Positions 50,462 through 62,280 of a stretch of DNA of 64,000 bases are shown piece by piece. The notes beneath the pieces are model-generated. The model made no database searches. It had not been told where the DNA came from and saw only the letters and a program-made list of their open reading frames with translations. Position 1 is the stretch's first letter, and every line of letters begins with the position of its first letter. The position numbers and the translations under genes were made by a program. Source of the stretch: Adineta vaga (Eukaryota > Rotifera); the NCBI GenBank assembly GCA_021613535.1, contig CP075494.1, forward strand, positions 6,386,001 through 6,450,000. Direction: 5' to 3'.

Positions 50462-51094
50462 ATGGAACCAATTAAAAATGCTTTAGCACAAGCTGGTGAT
50501 TTAGTACAACAAGTAGCACATACAGTTGTCGATGCAATTCGTGGTACTGAAAGTGAAGAAACAGCAACGAATAATGTATGATGAAAGAATTGAACAACGA
50601 TAGAGAAGAAGTATTTATTTTTTAGAATGAAAAATCAAAAGACAAAAAGAATGATGATGACGACGGAGAGAAAACCGAACAAAATATTGATAGTAAACAA
50701 AAGAAATTTGATAAAGAACAAGATGCTACACTTCAAAAAAGTGAAATAACAGCATCATCAGGTGGTTATCGAGATCCTGCTCCACGAGTAATTGATAATA
50801 TAAATGGTTTCAAATGGAAAAGAATATTTTGTTTTTAGAGTGATGCAAAAGTATTAGCAACATCGTGGCCTGATTTGATCGGTAAAACACGTCATGAAGC
50901 AGAAGAATTGATTAAAGCTAAAGGTATGAAGAAGAGAAAAAGATTTCAATATTCTAAGATTCCTTTTTTTAGGTTATTCAAATATCAAAGTTATGAAAAA
51001 AGGTACATCATCAACAACTGAACATGATGAATCACGTGTAATTATCTTCGTCGATGACAATGATGTCGTTGTTGAAGAACCGAAAGTTGGCTAA
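50462..51094 (+). CDS. Potato inhibitor I family (I13) protein with acidic N-terminal extension
   Basis: Four exons: 50462-50575, 50626-50787, 50839-50923, 50973-51094; 160 residues. The last 65 or so residues are the inhibitor fold. TSWPDLIGKTRHEAEELIKA opens it with the Trp-Pro-x-Leu-x-Gly signature. The reactive loop region is KKGTSSTTEHDESRV, and IIFVDDNDVVVEEPKVG closes it. By alignment to CI-2 and eglin, the P1 position would be a Thr. No disulfides, as usual for the family. The first 95 residues are unusual: a helical N-terminus (NALAQAGDLVQQVAHTVVDA), then a Lys/Asp/Glu-rich segment (KSKDKKNDDDDGEKTE). There is no signal peptide, so an intracellular role is likely. The target protease is unknown. 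AATAAA at 51174. Confidence 0.85.
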
Positions 51095-51391
51095 ATCAAC
51101 GCAAACCAATGAACTGAAAAGAACTTCGTTTTTTTTATACTGTTATTCCAGCTTTAAAAAGCTCTAAAACGCCAATAAACTTATTTGATTCGTTAAATTT
51201 TTCATCGGTGGCAAACAATTTCAGTCTAATATATGTATTTATTTGCTTCGCAAAACAGAAAAAAGTAAAAAATAATTGAATCAAAATGCAAAGGAAATAT
51301 CCAACAACACGGAGAACAACTTTGAAAACTCAGAGTTTATGTTGTTCAAAAATATTCCGGAGTAATATACACATTACTGCAATAATATCAT

Positions 51392-53156
51392 TTATTCGTT
51401 TCGAAAACGCTTTATTGTCCGACCTACGGATGGTATTTCTGTAGCAGATCGCCATAACGACGAGTTACCATGAGGAGCTACTGGAAGTGCACCGGTGATC
51501 GCCATATGGGGTTCAGAAGCATCATCTCCATTCAAGTCTCCTAGAAAAATCATTCATTGTAAATCATTTCAAAAAAAGATAATCTCCTACATACCATCTA
51601 AGGAACGCAGATATTGAAAAGTGCTAGCCCAGATGACTTCTTGATTGTATTCAACAACGATATCAACATCAACACGTTGAAGCGATGCATTCAACATTGC
51701 GGGCATGAGAAACGTGAAATTATTTCCACTTTTTTGCATTTTTTGCATCTCATGAATCGATTCACGACCATTATAACGTATTTTCATAATGAGGTTTGCT
51801 TTGTAATCTTTAGGCAGAGGACCTTTCGTTTCAAAGCAAACTTTTTCGTTACCAGACATTGGTCCACGACGTGGAAAGACATCGATTATTGAGAAATCGC
51901 CATATTCTAAAAGAAGAAATTTCTTTTTCGAATCAAACCAGTATATGAATATAGTTTTCTTTACTTTCAATCATAATATCGGAAAAGACGGTACTCGTTC
52001 TTTCTGGATAAAATATACCATCTGGAGATTTCTGTAAGCATGTAAAGGAAAGTTTTGATTGATTAAGCTGGTATTTGGCAATTATCTCCTTGGTTATCTG
52101 ACCAACTTGTTTACCTTTAATAAACTCAATGAAAAATCTACAAAGACAAAAGTTTAGAATATCAACAGAGAAAATAAGAAAATTATTTACGTTTTTTCGC
52201 CCTTTTGACAATCTTGTTCAGTAACATAAAAATAAAGCGTATTTGCTTCATCCTCTTTATATATTAATGATGATGTGCGACGCTCTTTATTATCAATTGT
52301 ATATAAATGTGGTTGATCGTTGAGACAAACAAGAGATACTTGAATAATAGTTTTGCCAGCACTCCAGTTTGGTTGGATCTAAGATAACAGAAGAGACTTT
52401 GGTATAGATTTTTTGTTTGAATAAAGTAGAAACATACTCGGATAGTTGGATGTTCGTGGCGACTGCCTTTGGCACAGCGTAAAAAGTGGGATGAGTCTTG
52501 ACTTTCACGTTCCGTTCGTGGTCGAAATTCAGAACGTGGCTGCGATAAAATTTCAATTTGTTTAGATGCTAAAGCATTACATTGTATTTCTATAATGCAG
52601 GATAAATACTTTAATAAAACATACAAAAAAAACAAAAACAAATATACTTGGCAAGTTGCCGATTTGTTCTTGAACTGATTGTGGAGGTTCATCGTGAACT
52701 GAAAAAGAAATGATATTTCAATATTTTCAAGTGAAATTGTTAGTACAAACATACCAAATGTAAAATGCACCGGATTAACCGTTTTTGATTGTTGTGATGC
52801 TAGAAACACAAAAAATTCAAATCCTCGTATTTATCATGGAAATGATCGACTTACTGATACCGTTTGGGGTTGGAATATTATCAAAGAAAACATCACTAAA
52901 GTCATCCATATAGTTGCTTATTTGTGAAGTATTTGAAAAGGAACCACAACTATTACGTAAGCCTTCCGCTATCTAAGAGAAAAACAAAACAATACGACTG
53001 AAAAATCTGTTCATCTGTAAGTATGAAACATACTTCATTTATTTTTTGATTCTCATTTACTGCGAGTGACAGAAATTGAAAAGAAGGAGTCGAACAAATG
53101 ATTGATTCATTAATTGAATCGTCGATCGGCAATAGAAAATTTTCGAAATCAGTCAT
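51392..53156 (-). CDS. Rel/NF-kB-like transcription factor, tandem copy 1
   Basis: Nine exons, in minus order: 53156-53034, 52972-52855, 52799-52755, 52698-52648, 52589-52438, 52378-52191, 52137-51965, 51906-51595, 51540-51392. They give 436 residues. A Ser/Asp-rich N-terminus of about 100 residues precedes the Rel homology region. The N-terminal DNA-binding half starts around IEILSQPRSEFRPRTERESQ, where Arg135, Arg137 and Glu141 fit the Rel recognition loop. It continues with HPTIRIQPNWSAGKTIIQVS and then LSFTCLQKSPDGIFYP. The dimerisation half has FSIIDVFPRRGPMSGNEKVC. A basic TIKRFRNE ends the protein and may act as nuclear signal. There are no ankyrin repeats. The loop Tyr and Cys usual in NF-kB are Thr138 and Arg140 here. 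NFAT is less likely given the loop and dimerisation-domain wording. Confidence 0.8.
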
Positions 53157-54665
53157 CTGAAATAAAAATATTATATGTGTATATATATGTATTGATATAA
53201 AGAATTATTCAATGATAAAAATAGCTGACTCGAAAGTAAAAGTGTCGATTCGTATATACTTATACCTCTTTTTTCTTTCGCGATAAAAAAGAAAAAAAAC
53301 GACAGATTCTGGCGCATTCTCTACACTAAATTTCCAATTTAAAGTGAGATAAAACCCACTTAAGTGGTTTCTTTATGAAATTATGTTTCAAATGTGTTGT
53401 GCAATGGCACTTGCATAGTATTGATCGGACATTAATATGACTCATTAAGATTACTTAGAGAACTTTTTTCCCTATGTTAAAATTATACAGTACTTCACTA
53501 CGCAGACTAAATAGATCATCTACTTAATAAAACTTTATGATAAATGATTTCGGTTAACTATAGAGTCATTTTAATGGCTCTGCGAATAAAATGAAACAAT
53601 TAATGGGAAGTGCAAATATTGGCCTTGTGCCTAAAATCTCATAAGTTGCATATCGTAAGATCCAGACTATCAGTAGACTTGATAACTATAAACGTAATAT
53701 TTAAGGGTTTATAAGTTCAAGTTGTACTAAGAAACAATCTCATTTGACTAATTTTTCATACATTTATTACTTATACAAATGGCAAAGAATCAGTCTTCTA
53801 CACGTTTCGTTTTATAGTATAGTAGACAGAATAGGAAAAAACGAATGACGACATGCGGAGGCGTTACGCATTATTTTTCCCTTGTCATATGAGAACAATA
53901 TCTTCGGTAAATATTGTGGAGGCAAATCGACAATATACTATAATGTCAGCTAACTGAGTTGATATTATAAAAAATTGGAGATGAATATGAAAACACACGG
54001 ATAGTTTTAACTATAACAGTATAACAACTAGTTAATTTTATATTCATCGGAAAGATTTCATATTTGAGTTTTAAATAGTCCCTGTTGATCCTTCAATTTT
54101 CGAAAGGTAATATTTTGAGTAATTATTCACGCGGAGAATCAAATAATTATTCATGCAAATCGGTTTATTCCATTCAGCTTTGTTTACTCTTTTCTTATTA
54201 CTTAATGTTACTATCAAAATATGTCATAATAAATCATCTAATAATGCTTGACAATACGGTAAAAAAACCAACATAATTAATCGATATGCTTGAAAAGTTG
54301 ACGACCTTTCGATTCTAGTCATATCGGAAAAAAACTTAATTCGATTTTCATATGAATTTGAACAGAACATCGATATTTAACACAATTTTTTTATTGATTT
54401 TTTTACACTCTCACATCACTATGTACAACACAGAGATAACAGAAGCAAAAACAAAAATATGAACGATTGTAAAAGAATAACGATATTTTATGTAAATTTT
54501 TTTCTTAGAAAAAAAACTATACTAAAATCTAAATTCAACGGTTAATACACAACGTTCAAATATCCCAATAAATTCCAACCGAATATGTTATCCGAAGTAA
54601 AATATGATTTGCAATAATACGAAAATAAAACCAACAAGTTTCACCACTTTATTTTACATGTTCAT
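53157..54665. other. Spacer between the two Rel-like genes
   Basis: Upstream of copy 1 and downstream of copy 2, so it should contain the copy 1 promoter. I looked for decameric GG-(purine/pyrimidine)-CC kB-like sites by eye and saw no convincing one. AT-rich. Confidence 0.45.
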
Positions 54666-57063
54666 TTATGCATGAGCTAAACGTTTGGGACGTTTAGTTG
54701 TCGATGATTTTTTCAATGAAGCAACAACTGGACATACACCGGTAGCTGAAATCATATCCAAAACATCATATGAATTGGATGTTGAAGTGCTATTAGTTGC
54801 TGTATTTGAATCACTTAAATTAAGTGCCGCTAATACTTCTAGAAAAAAAGTGAATACGTTAATTTAATAAATATGAATAGAAGAAATCAAAAGTACTTAC
54901 GATCTAATGATCCTTGGTACGCATAATTCGATGTATGAATTTCTTCTCCTTTGTAATAGATAGAAATCATTACCACAGCACGATCGAATTGTGAAAAGGG
55001 AAATGGTGGCATGGAGAAGTATACAAGATTTCCACTTTTTGTAAATGAAATCTGTTGTAGCCAACCACTCATGCTTTCTTTCACGAATACTGTTATATCA
55101 TCCTTAGAAACATGGCCTTTGAGAAGGGCATAGACTCGTTCATTTCCGCCCATGGGCCCGTATTGTGGTCCCATATGGCCAACAGTCACACCACCATAAT
55201 CTAAAAATTTCAAATAGAAAAGTTTGTCGTGGAAAAAAGGATTTCTTACCTTCAGTCATTATACAAGAATATGTCACACTACTCTCATCACGATAATAAT
55301 TGTTCTTTCCACTTTCATATATTCGTGTAAAACGAAGCATTGATTGATCCAATTCACGTGTTTTAATTAATTCTTTTGTCACAATTTCATTTTGTCGACT
55401 TTTAATGTATTCAATCATAAAACTAAAAACAAAGAAATAAGTTACTACCATAATAAAATCATTCTTGAAGGATAAATGTACCTTTTATGACCTTTCGCTA
55501 TATCTTCTGGCGTGACACGAAAGTATAATGTATGAAGATCATTCTGTCGAAAAATTAATGAATTTTCATCAAAATTTGTTTGACTTTTTTTGTTGTCAAT
55601 GGCATAGCAATGAGGTTGTTTATCCTTGGCAACAAGGGTAACTTCAATGATGTTGGTAACTGATTCAGCAGCCCATCGTTGAAATATCTACAGAGAGAAA
55701 ATTTCAATTTTACAGATTATGCACATTTGAAAAGCAATATACATCAATTGTTGGATAATCAAATTCACTGAATGGTTCACATCGAATAAAATGTGATGCC
55801 AATTTACTTTCGTTTTCTGTTCGCGGACGAAATGATTTTCGTGGTTGACATTTAATTTTAATTTGCTTGAAATCGAATGAATCGAATTGTAGTACTATAA
55901 AACAAAGATATTCAATTTATATTCAACTACAATGAAATATAACATACATTCTAGTTGATTATCAAATTCAGTATTGATTTGAATTGTTGTACATGGTTGA
56001 CAGCCACCATAAGCTAAGAGGACAAAGCAAGGGAAATAAATAAAGATTAGTATTAGATTCTATAGGTCACAACTTACTCGGAGCAACGTCAATTGGAGCA
56101 ACAGATGATGAAGCATGACGATAACCTAGAAAGAAATCAATGATGAATATGTGAAACTAGAAGAGTATGAATTAAAATTACCATTAGTTCTCCTCGTTTT
56201 CGATGCATTTTTCAATAAACGTTGATTTCGGACGGTTTGTTTAGAAAGAATAGAATCTATGAGGCGAAACGTTTTAATAACGAAAAGAATTAAAATATGT
56301 CTTACTATCGATTTCTTTCGGTTCCACAGGTGCACTACCAACTTGAACAGGTAGTGACGAAGACAATAAAGCATCTACTATATTAAACTATATATTAACA
56401 ATTGAAGAAAAAAACACAAGTCAATTTTACCTTCTTGTAATTGATTAATATTCATTTGTTCCATACTATCTTCAATAGTACTTTGTCTTGGTGTTTCGGC
56501 AATAGGTGAAGAAATTAATGCAGCAATATCTTCGGATTCGAATGAATGTTCCGGACTAGTGTTGAATACTATCGAATGCAAAACAATTCGATTCAACTTA
56601 TGAAATGAATTTTGTCAGAATTAAACATCAGTTTAATTAGAATTCGTTGGATATCTTCCAAAGATCCTCTTAATTCAATCTACAATTATTCGCTTTTCTT
56701 TCCCTAGAGTCACGATACTCTAATAACTAACTATAGTAAACATCCAATGACGTCATTTAGGTAGCTGTATTTTTATCTAAACAAAAAACTTACAGGCGTT
56801 TGGTGAATCGATAAGAGCATTTTGGATGTCATCAGCAGATATTGCATGCAAATCCTGGAAACCATTTGTGGGGAAGAACATATCATTCAAAATCTATAGA
56901 CGGATAAAAGAAAACAATTTATCAAATTTATATCAAAAACTTGTTGTTTTTTATCACTCACTTGACTATCCAAAGAAAGATCTGATACATCGTGCACTAC
57001 TGATGGTTGCGATTGACCAGTTAAATTAATAGATTCAAACAAACTATCAAAATCTTCTTCCAT
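54666..57063 (-). CDS. Rel/NF-kB-like transcription factor, tandem copy 2
   Basis: Twelve exons, in minus order: 57063-56962, 56893-56794, 56568-56431, 56377-56306, 56256-56182, 56125-56078, 56013-55948, 55894-55743, 55687-55482, 55422-55250, 55200-54901, 54838-54666. They give 534 residues. The N-terminal 190 residues are acidic, Ser-rich and cut into small exons, and are not alignable to copy 1. The Rel region starts near KIKCQPRKSFRPRTENESK (Arg223, Arg225, Glu229). It continues ASHFIRCEPFSEFDYPTID and LDQSMLRFTRIYESGKNNYY. Its dimerisation half is GHMGPQYGPMGGNERVYALL. The C-terminus is basic (TTKRPKRLAHA). The recognition-loop exon is 152 nt and the exon two further on is 173 nt, the same sizes and phases as in copy 1, which proves a common origin. 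No ankyrin repeats. Confidence 0.8.
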
Positions 57064-57755
57064 CCTTAATATAACGAAAAATTGATCAAAAAAATCAATC
57101 TAAAACAATCAAATCAGCCCCCTGTTTATCATCTGATTATAGAGATGAGGAAAACAAATGTGTATCTTAATATATTACGACGCATATAATGCAAGAAAAA
57201 AAAGAAACTTTATTAGAAATACACGGCCCTACGAGCGTTGAAAAAAGAATGATGAAATACATTTTTTTTATTTCTTATTTACTCAAATCAACCCTTTTTT
57301 GCCTTACCAACCGTCTTTTTTGTCTAGCAATCAAACTAGACGTTGTAAACGAAGAAAAAAAACAACATTTTCGCTCTTTCCTATCCTCCACACATTCTCG
57401 TATATGCGTCGATGTCGCTAAAAGGGTCGAGCGCCACTGCGATGGAAAAAAGAACATATAGGGCAATGTAAGATAAATATTTCTTTTTTTCTATAACATG
57501 CGTCATGTTCTTCTTCTATTTCTAATGCGTCATTAAAAAAGCTCTTTCAGCATTATAACCAATCATTTATAGACAGAAACAAATTAAATTGACGAAATAA
57601 CAAGGTGAATAGAAGTAATTTTACTTTTTATTAGTAAAAAAAAGACACCACGATTGGTTGTAATTATATTTCATACGAAAATATCTTGTTAATATAACAA
57701 GTTAAAATCTATCACGGATTGTTAATTCATTACAAAAAAAAACGCAAAATGCGAA
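57064..57755. other. Spacer between the TIR-SAM gene and Rel copy 2
   Basis: Contains the 3' end of the TIR-SAM gene and the Rel copy 2 upstream region. Poly-A and poly-T runs; no gene. Confidence 0.55.
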
Positions 57756-59695
57756 TTAATGTTTTCGATGATTAAACGAAGAAAAAAGTGATTCTATCGC
57801 ACCATTGAATGATAAATTGTAGAAAAGACGAAGTGGAACAGTTGATGGGAGTAATGATTCGACAACACGATAATAATCAGTAGGAGACTAAAGAGAAAAG
57901 ACAGCAGAAACAATTTAGATAATGAATAGTTATTTTCATTTATTACATCAAATTTTATTTTATATAACTGCCATAGTGTAGTCCCATTAAAGTTCATTAA
58001 AGCATTTTCAAATCTGAAAAAAAAACAAACCGTAGAATTCAATGATTAAGATAATCAATCAGATTTACATTTCAAGTTTTTCTCGATCTAACCATTCGAC
58101 AACATCATTTGCATTCCATTCATTTACATCTTGAAAATGATGCCAAGAATTGTTCACTGTTGTTATTGCTCGAGTTGAATTAAATGATGTATCAACTAAA
58201 TTGAATCTATATGAAAATCAATAGAGAATATGAACAAATACTATCTACCACTAATGTGTCGATGATTTCCATCAGCGCCGAGTGAAATTCGAATTGTTTC
58301 AATTTCACGAATAAGTAATTGAAATGCTTCATCAAATGAAAGTTGACTGAAATCTATATGAAGTTTTGATCCATTGATTATTCCAAGCCAACCACTTGCT
58401 TTATAATCGCGTTCCATTAACATTGGAATCGATGCTTTATTACGTTCAAGTGAATATTCCGCTTCTATTAAGAGAAAAGTTTATTTTACATGAGAAAAGA
58501 AATATTATTATCAAACCTAATCGACAATATCGACTTTTATAATATTGATCATTAATGGCCATGAGAACGACAAATGCATTTTCAACTGCTGAAGCCATTG
58601 ATGTTAAAATATCTCCAGATATATTATCTTGATCAATCCAAACTATATAATTTCGATCCTAAAAATATATTCAAATGACAATCAATGATTTTCTTCATTG
58701 TCTAGTTTTACTTTTAATCCTCGAGCAATTTTTGAACATAGAACTTTAGTTGAATGATTATAACTAATCATTATATGTCCAAGATCATTTTTATCTTTTT
58801 TCAATTCAGTATATTCTGTCGTTAATGTTGTTGTAGTTGTGGTTAATGTTTCTTTGATAGTTGCAATATCTAATCAATCAAACTTATGTCTAAGTTCATC
58901 CATAAATGAAAAACAAAGTATTCTTCTACCATCTTTTTCAACTGTACATGGTACACATAAACTTTGTTTATAAACAACAGAGGATGATTCTGTCGGTTTT
59001 GTATCACAGATATCGTCGATTTCAGCAACAACACTGGAGAAATTGGATTGACATGGATCAGTTTCTTCAACAGGGGAACGGATATCATCATCACGATCTT
59101 GTGATGGTTGAGGTTGAAATGAAACTAAATAAAAACAAATAACATAAACCATTGTTTAAAACACATGATTAACAAACTATCGATTGTTTTCTCATCGGAA
59201 TCTACTAGGGATCCATTTGGAAGGATACCTAATAGAATTATTTTATATTAATAATGAATATAATACAAAAACATCTCATACTATCATCAGTGGCTTCAGT
59301 TGGAGGTTGATCATGTGTATCTGAATCATCTTCACTTTCACCTAAAATAAAATCATTGAAAGATTTCATATATAGATCTTCATAAATTAATATACATACA
59401 AACATTATTACTAGATGGATAATTATCATTACTCGTGTTATCTTCAAGATCAATTACATTGGATTGAGGTTCTATAGATAACGATTGCAATTGTTGCTAA
59501 AACAATATAACATGTTCATTGAACAAAGTGTTTTTCTCTCACAAAGAACCCTACCTCTAAATTTGAAGATGTATGTGATGTACTTCCATCACTAATCATT
59601 GATGCCAAGAAATCTATGTATCATAAAAGTTTAACAACATTCTTACATAGAAAAAATAATATCATACGTGATTGATCTGAATCTACATTTTCCAT
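57756..59695 (-). CDS. TIR domain plus SAM domain protein
   Basis: Twelve exons, in minus order: 59695-59668, 59613-59555, 59496-59412, 59341-59282, 59228-59178, 59124-58930, 58869-58712, 58658-58517, 58464-58249, 58195-58069, 58013-57947, 57887-57756. They give 439 residues. About 185 N-terminal residues are acidic and Ser/Asp-rich with no known domain. The TIR domain spans about 189-318: LGHIMISYNHSTKVLCSKIA, YIVWIDQDNISGDILTSMAS, AFVVLMAINDQYYKSRYCRL, then EAEYSLERNKASIPMLM and SGWLGIINGSKLHIDF. Glu260 (the E after CRL) aligns with the catalytic Glu of NAD-cleaving TIR domains. A SAM-like domain follows at about 350-416 (NEWNANDVVEWLDREKLEIF...GTTLWQLYKIKF). SARM1 carries SAM domains before its TIR; here the order is reversed and no ARM repeats are present. 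NADase activity or a scaffold role are both possible. Confidence 0.82.
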
Positions 59696-60708
59696 GATAA
59701 TTAAATCGACTTACATCGAACGAATGTCGATCTAATTTCAATCTAAAATTTCATCATATATATAAAAGATTTTTATTATTTATTTTTGTCATATCTATAA
59801 TTCGATACATCCGACGAAAAACTACCATAGTAACACGTGTATGAAGACTCATTCGTTGACTTTATCGATGAATCTATACTGCAGACAGAAAGAGAAAAAA
59901 CAAATGCACACAGTTTATTTTTTTCAAAATACGTCTCAGATGCAATCAGCAAGAGAAACATATTCAAATGTTACGTTGATTATTGACTAGTTACCCATTT
60001 TTCAAAACGAAAATATATCATGCCGTAAAAAGGTAGTGGGAAAAACAATCCATCCCCTTCTTTTGTACGTAATTTTATTTTATTTGAATACCTGACCCAA
60101 TTTTTTTTACGATAATTAGTAGAAATACTTAAAGTTCGCAAACCTTCTTTAAACTATTTCCACTGAAGGCTATATATATGTGTATATTCTTTTAAGTAAA
60201 CTTTCGATTCGGCGAATTTTATATGACGTCTGTTTCAAAAATAAAACACTCTATGTAAAAGAACGACGCAGTAAAAATAACGCTACTTAATATATATTTA
60301 TTATCATGGACACAATGATAAAACGAAATGAATTATCAAAAAAGAACATGCTGATAGCAAAAACCTTTTAGATTTGATTAAAGTGTACCCTAACGAGTGA
60401 TTAAATATACAGCAATACCCTCAATAGAGTTGGTGAGATATCTGACATGCAGTGATATGATTACTTTGTAAAGTTTTTCATATAATCGATTTATTTTGTT
60501 AAACATAAAGATAAAAAGAGTAGGCGGAAATTCAGAATGACATCAAATAAAAAGTACCTAGTTAAATAAAGATACAGAGGTCAATGATAACTTTGATTCA
60601 TTCGATGAACTGTCTATAAGTCATGTTTTATCAAAATTTAAAATAAGAAGAGATTCACAAATACCAAATAAATATATCAGTGTGTATACATATTATTATG
60701 AAAAGAAA
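59696..60708. other. Spacer upstream of the TIR-SAM gene
   Basis: Between the GMPPB 3' end and the TIR-SAM start. AT-rich, no gene or strong repeat recognised. Confidence 0.55.
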
Positions 60709-62280
60709 TTAAATAAGAATTTTCGGTTCTGTAACACTTTCGGTAATTGCTTTGTGGGGCAATATAATACCACCATTGATAAATAATTCATCTTGCACGG
60801 AAACATCAAGTCCAAGTACAGTTGTGTTTTCCATACGAACCTAAAAGTACACAGTTAAAAATGATCAGAACATGAAAACAAGTTTACCCATTTTCCAATA
60901 GTACATCTCCAGCCGATGATACAGTTAGCAATCCATGTATGACTTTTAACTAGTGAATCGGCAAGTATAGTGCAATTTTTTAAACATACACCATCTTGAA
61001 TAACAACGCGTGGACCAACAACTACATTGGGTCCAATACGACATCGTTCGCCGATCTTTGCAGTTGGATCCTATAAGATGGATATTTAGATGATGAAACT
61101 ACGGAAGTAGACAGTAACTATACCAATAAAACATTGCCTACAATTCCATTGTCACGCGATAGTCGTTCAGGACAGGAATGGCGAGCATGATCCAAATATA
61201 AACCAATACCAATTAAATAATCTTTTGGTTGACCAACATCCATCCAAAAACCTTTAAAAGAAAGTTCTTTTTATAATCCTTAATGAATCTCTATCGAATA
61301 AAAACAGAAGATTGCCATTACTTTTTTTTGTAATGTAGAGTACACTTTTCAATGTTTTGTTTTTCTCAAATAAACCTACGTTCAATTAAGTATTTCATTC
61401 TCTTACCTTTCAATTCAAATGCAAATAGCTGTTTGTCTGTTGCCATTACTGGAAAAATTTCTTTTTCAATCGATGTTGGTCGTAACTAAAATTCTCGACT
61501 AAGCAACGGCACATCTTTCAACTAAATGATTGTCTTACTTCTATTCGATTGAGTATTGCCGGATTGAATATATATAAACCAGCATTGATTTTATTTGAAA
61601 CATATTCACGTGGTTTTTCCACAAAGCGTTCAATTTTACCAGTATTCTGTTCATAGACAACAACACCATATTTGGACGGTTCTTCAACTTTTGTTACCTA
61701 AATTATTCCAAGAAGATCATTGTCTTTTATTTTTAATTAAATAACTTCGATATATACGCACACAGATAGTACCTTCACATTGATGACCTTTATGAAATTT
61801 AAGCATATCGTCAAATGGAAATTCACATATAACATCAGAATTAAGAACGAAAAATGGATCATTATCATCTTGAAGATGATCACGTGCTAATGCCAATGGG
61901 CCAGCTAAATAAAAACGATAGAATATAAATATCAATGAATACCTTTAATGAATCGAACCTGTTCCCAATGGTTCTGTTTCTTGTGAAAGTATTATTTTTA
62001 TATTTAAACGTTTCGCTTCAACTTCCATTTCTCTCTGAAGCATATCTGATAAATAACTCACCGCTAAAATTACATAAGTCACTCCGACCTAAATAGATAC
62101 AAAAGAAAATAGAATGATATAAAGGATCAGATGGTACTCTCAAATAGGTACTTGAGCTAAAGCTTCGATTTGATGTAATACCATTGGCTTATTACAAAAT
62201 TCAACTAATGGTTTCGGTTTTGTGAGTGTTAATGGACGTAAACGAGTACCATAGCCACCGACAAGAATAAGTGCTTTCAT
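60709..62280 (-). CDS. GMPPB: Mannose-1-phosphate guanylyltransferase beta
   Basis: Eight exons, in minus order: 62280-62152, 62088-61959, 61904-61762, 61697-61539, 61485-61407, 61251-61124, 61070-60888, 60840-60709. They give 360 residues, the length of human GMPPB. The nucleotidyltransferase signature is at the N-terminus ([20 protein letters not shown], then [13 protein letters not shown]). [13 protein letters not shown] carries the metal-binding Asp. [10 protein letters not shown] and [14 protein letters not shown] line the sugar site. The C-terminal third is a left-handed beta-helix of hexapeptide repeats ([20 protein letters not shown]). It makes GDP-mannose from mannose-1-phosphate and GTP for glycosylation and GPI anchors. 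The protein ends TEPKILI. One donor (GTGCGT at 61761) is non-consensus but keeps the frame. Confidence 0.95.

Noticed and set aside
51614-51892. 92-codon plus-strand frame
   Set aside because: Antisense of the Rel copy 1 dimerisation exon.
58196-58248. Apparent stop after the TIR exon (GGT AGA TAG)
   Set aside because: A GTAGAT donor precedes the stop; with the acceptor TTTAG at 58196-58200 the frame continues into the SAM domain.
58870-58929. Open frame ending ...MDELRHKFD in the TIR-SAM gene
   Set aside because: The tail lies in a 60-base intron between GTAGAA and ATTGATTAG; splicing restores the frame into the TIR exon.
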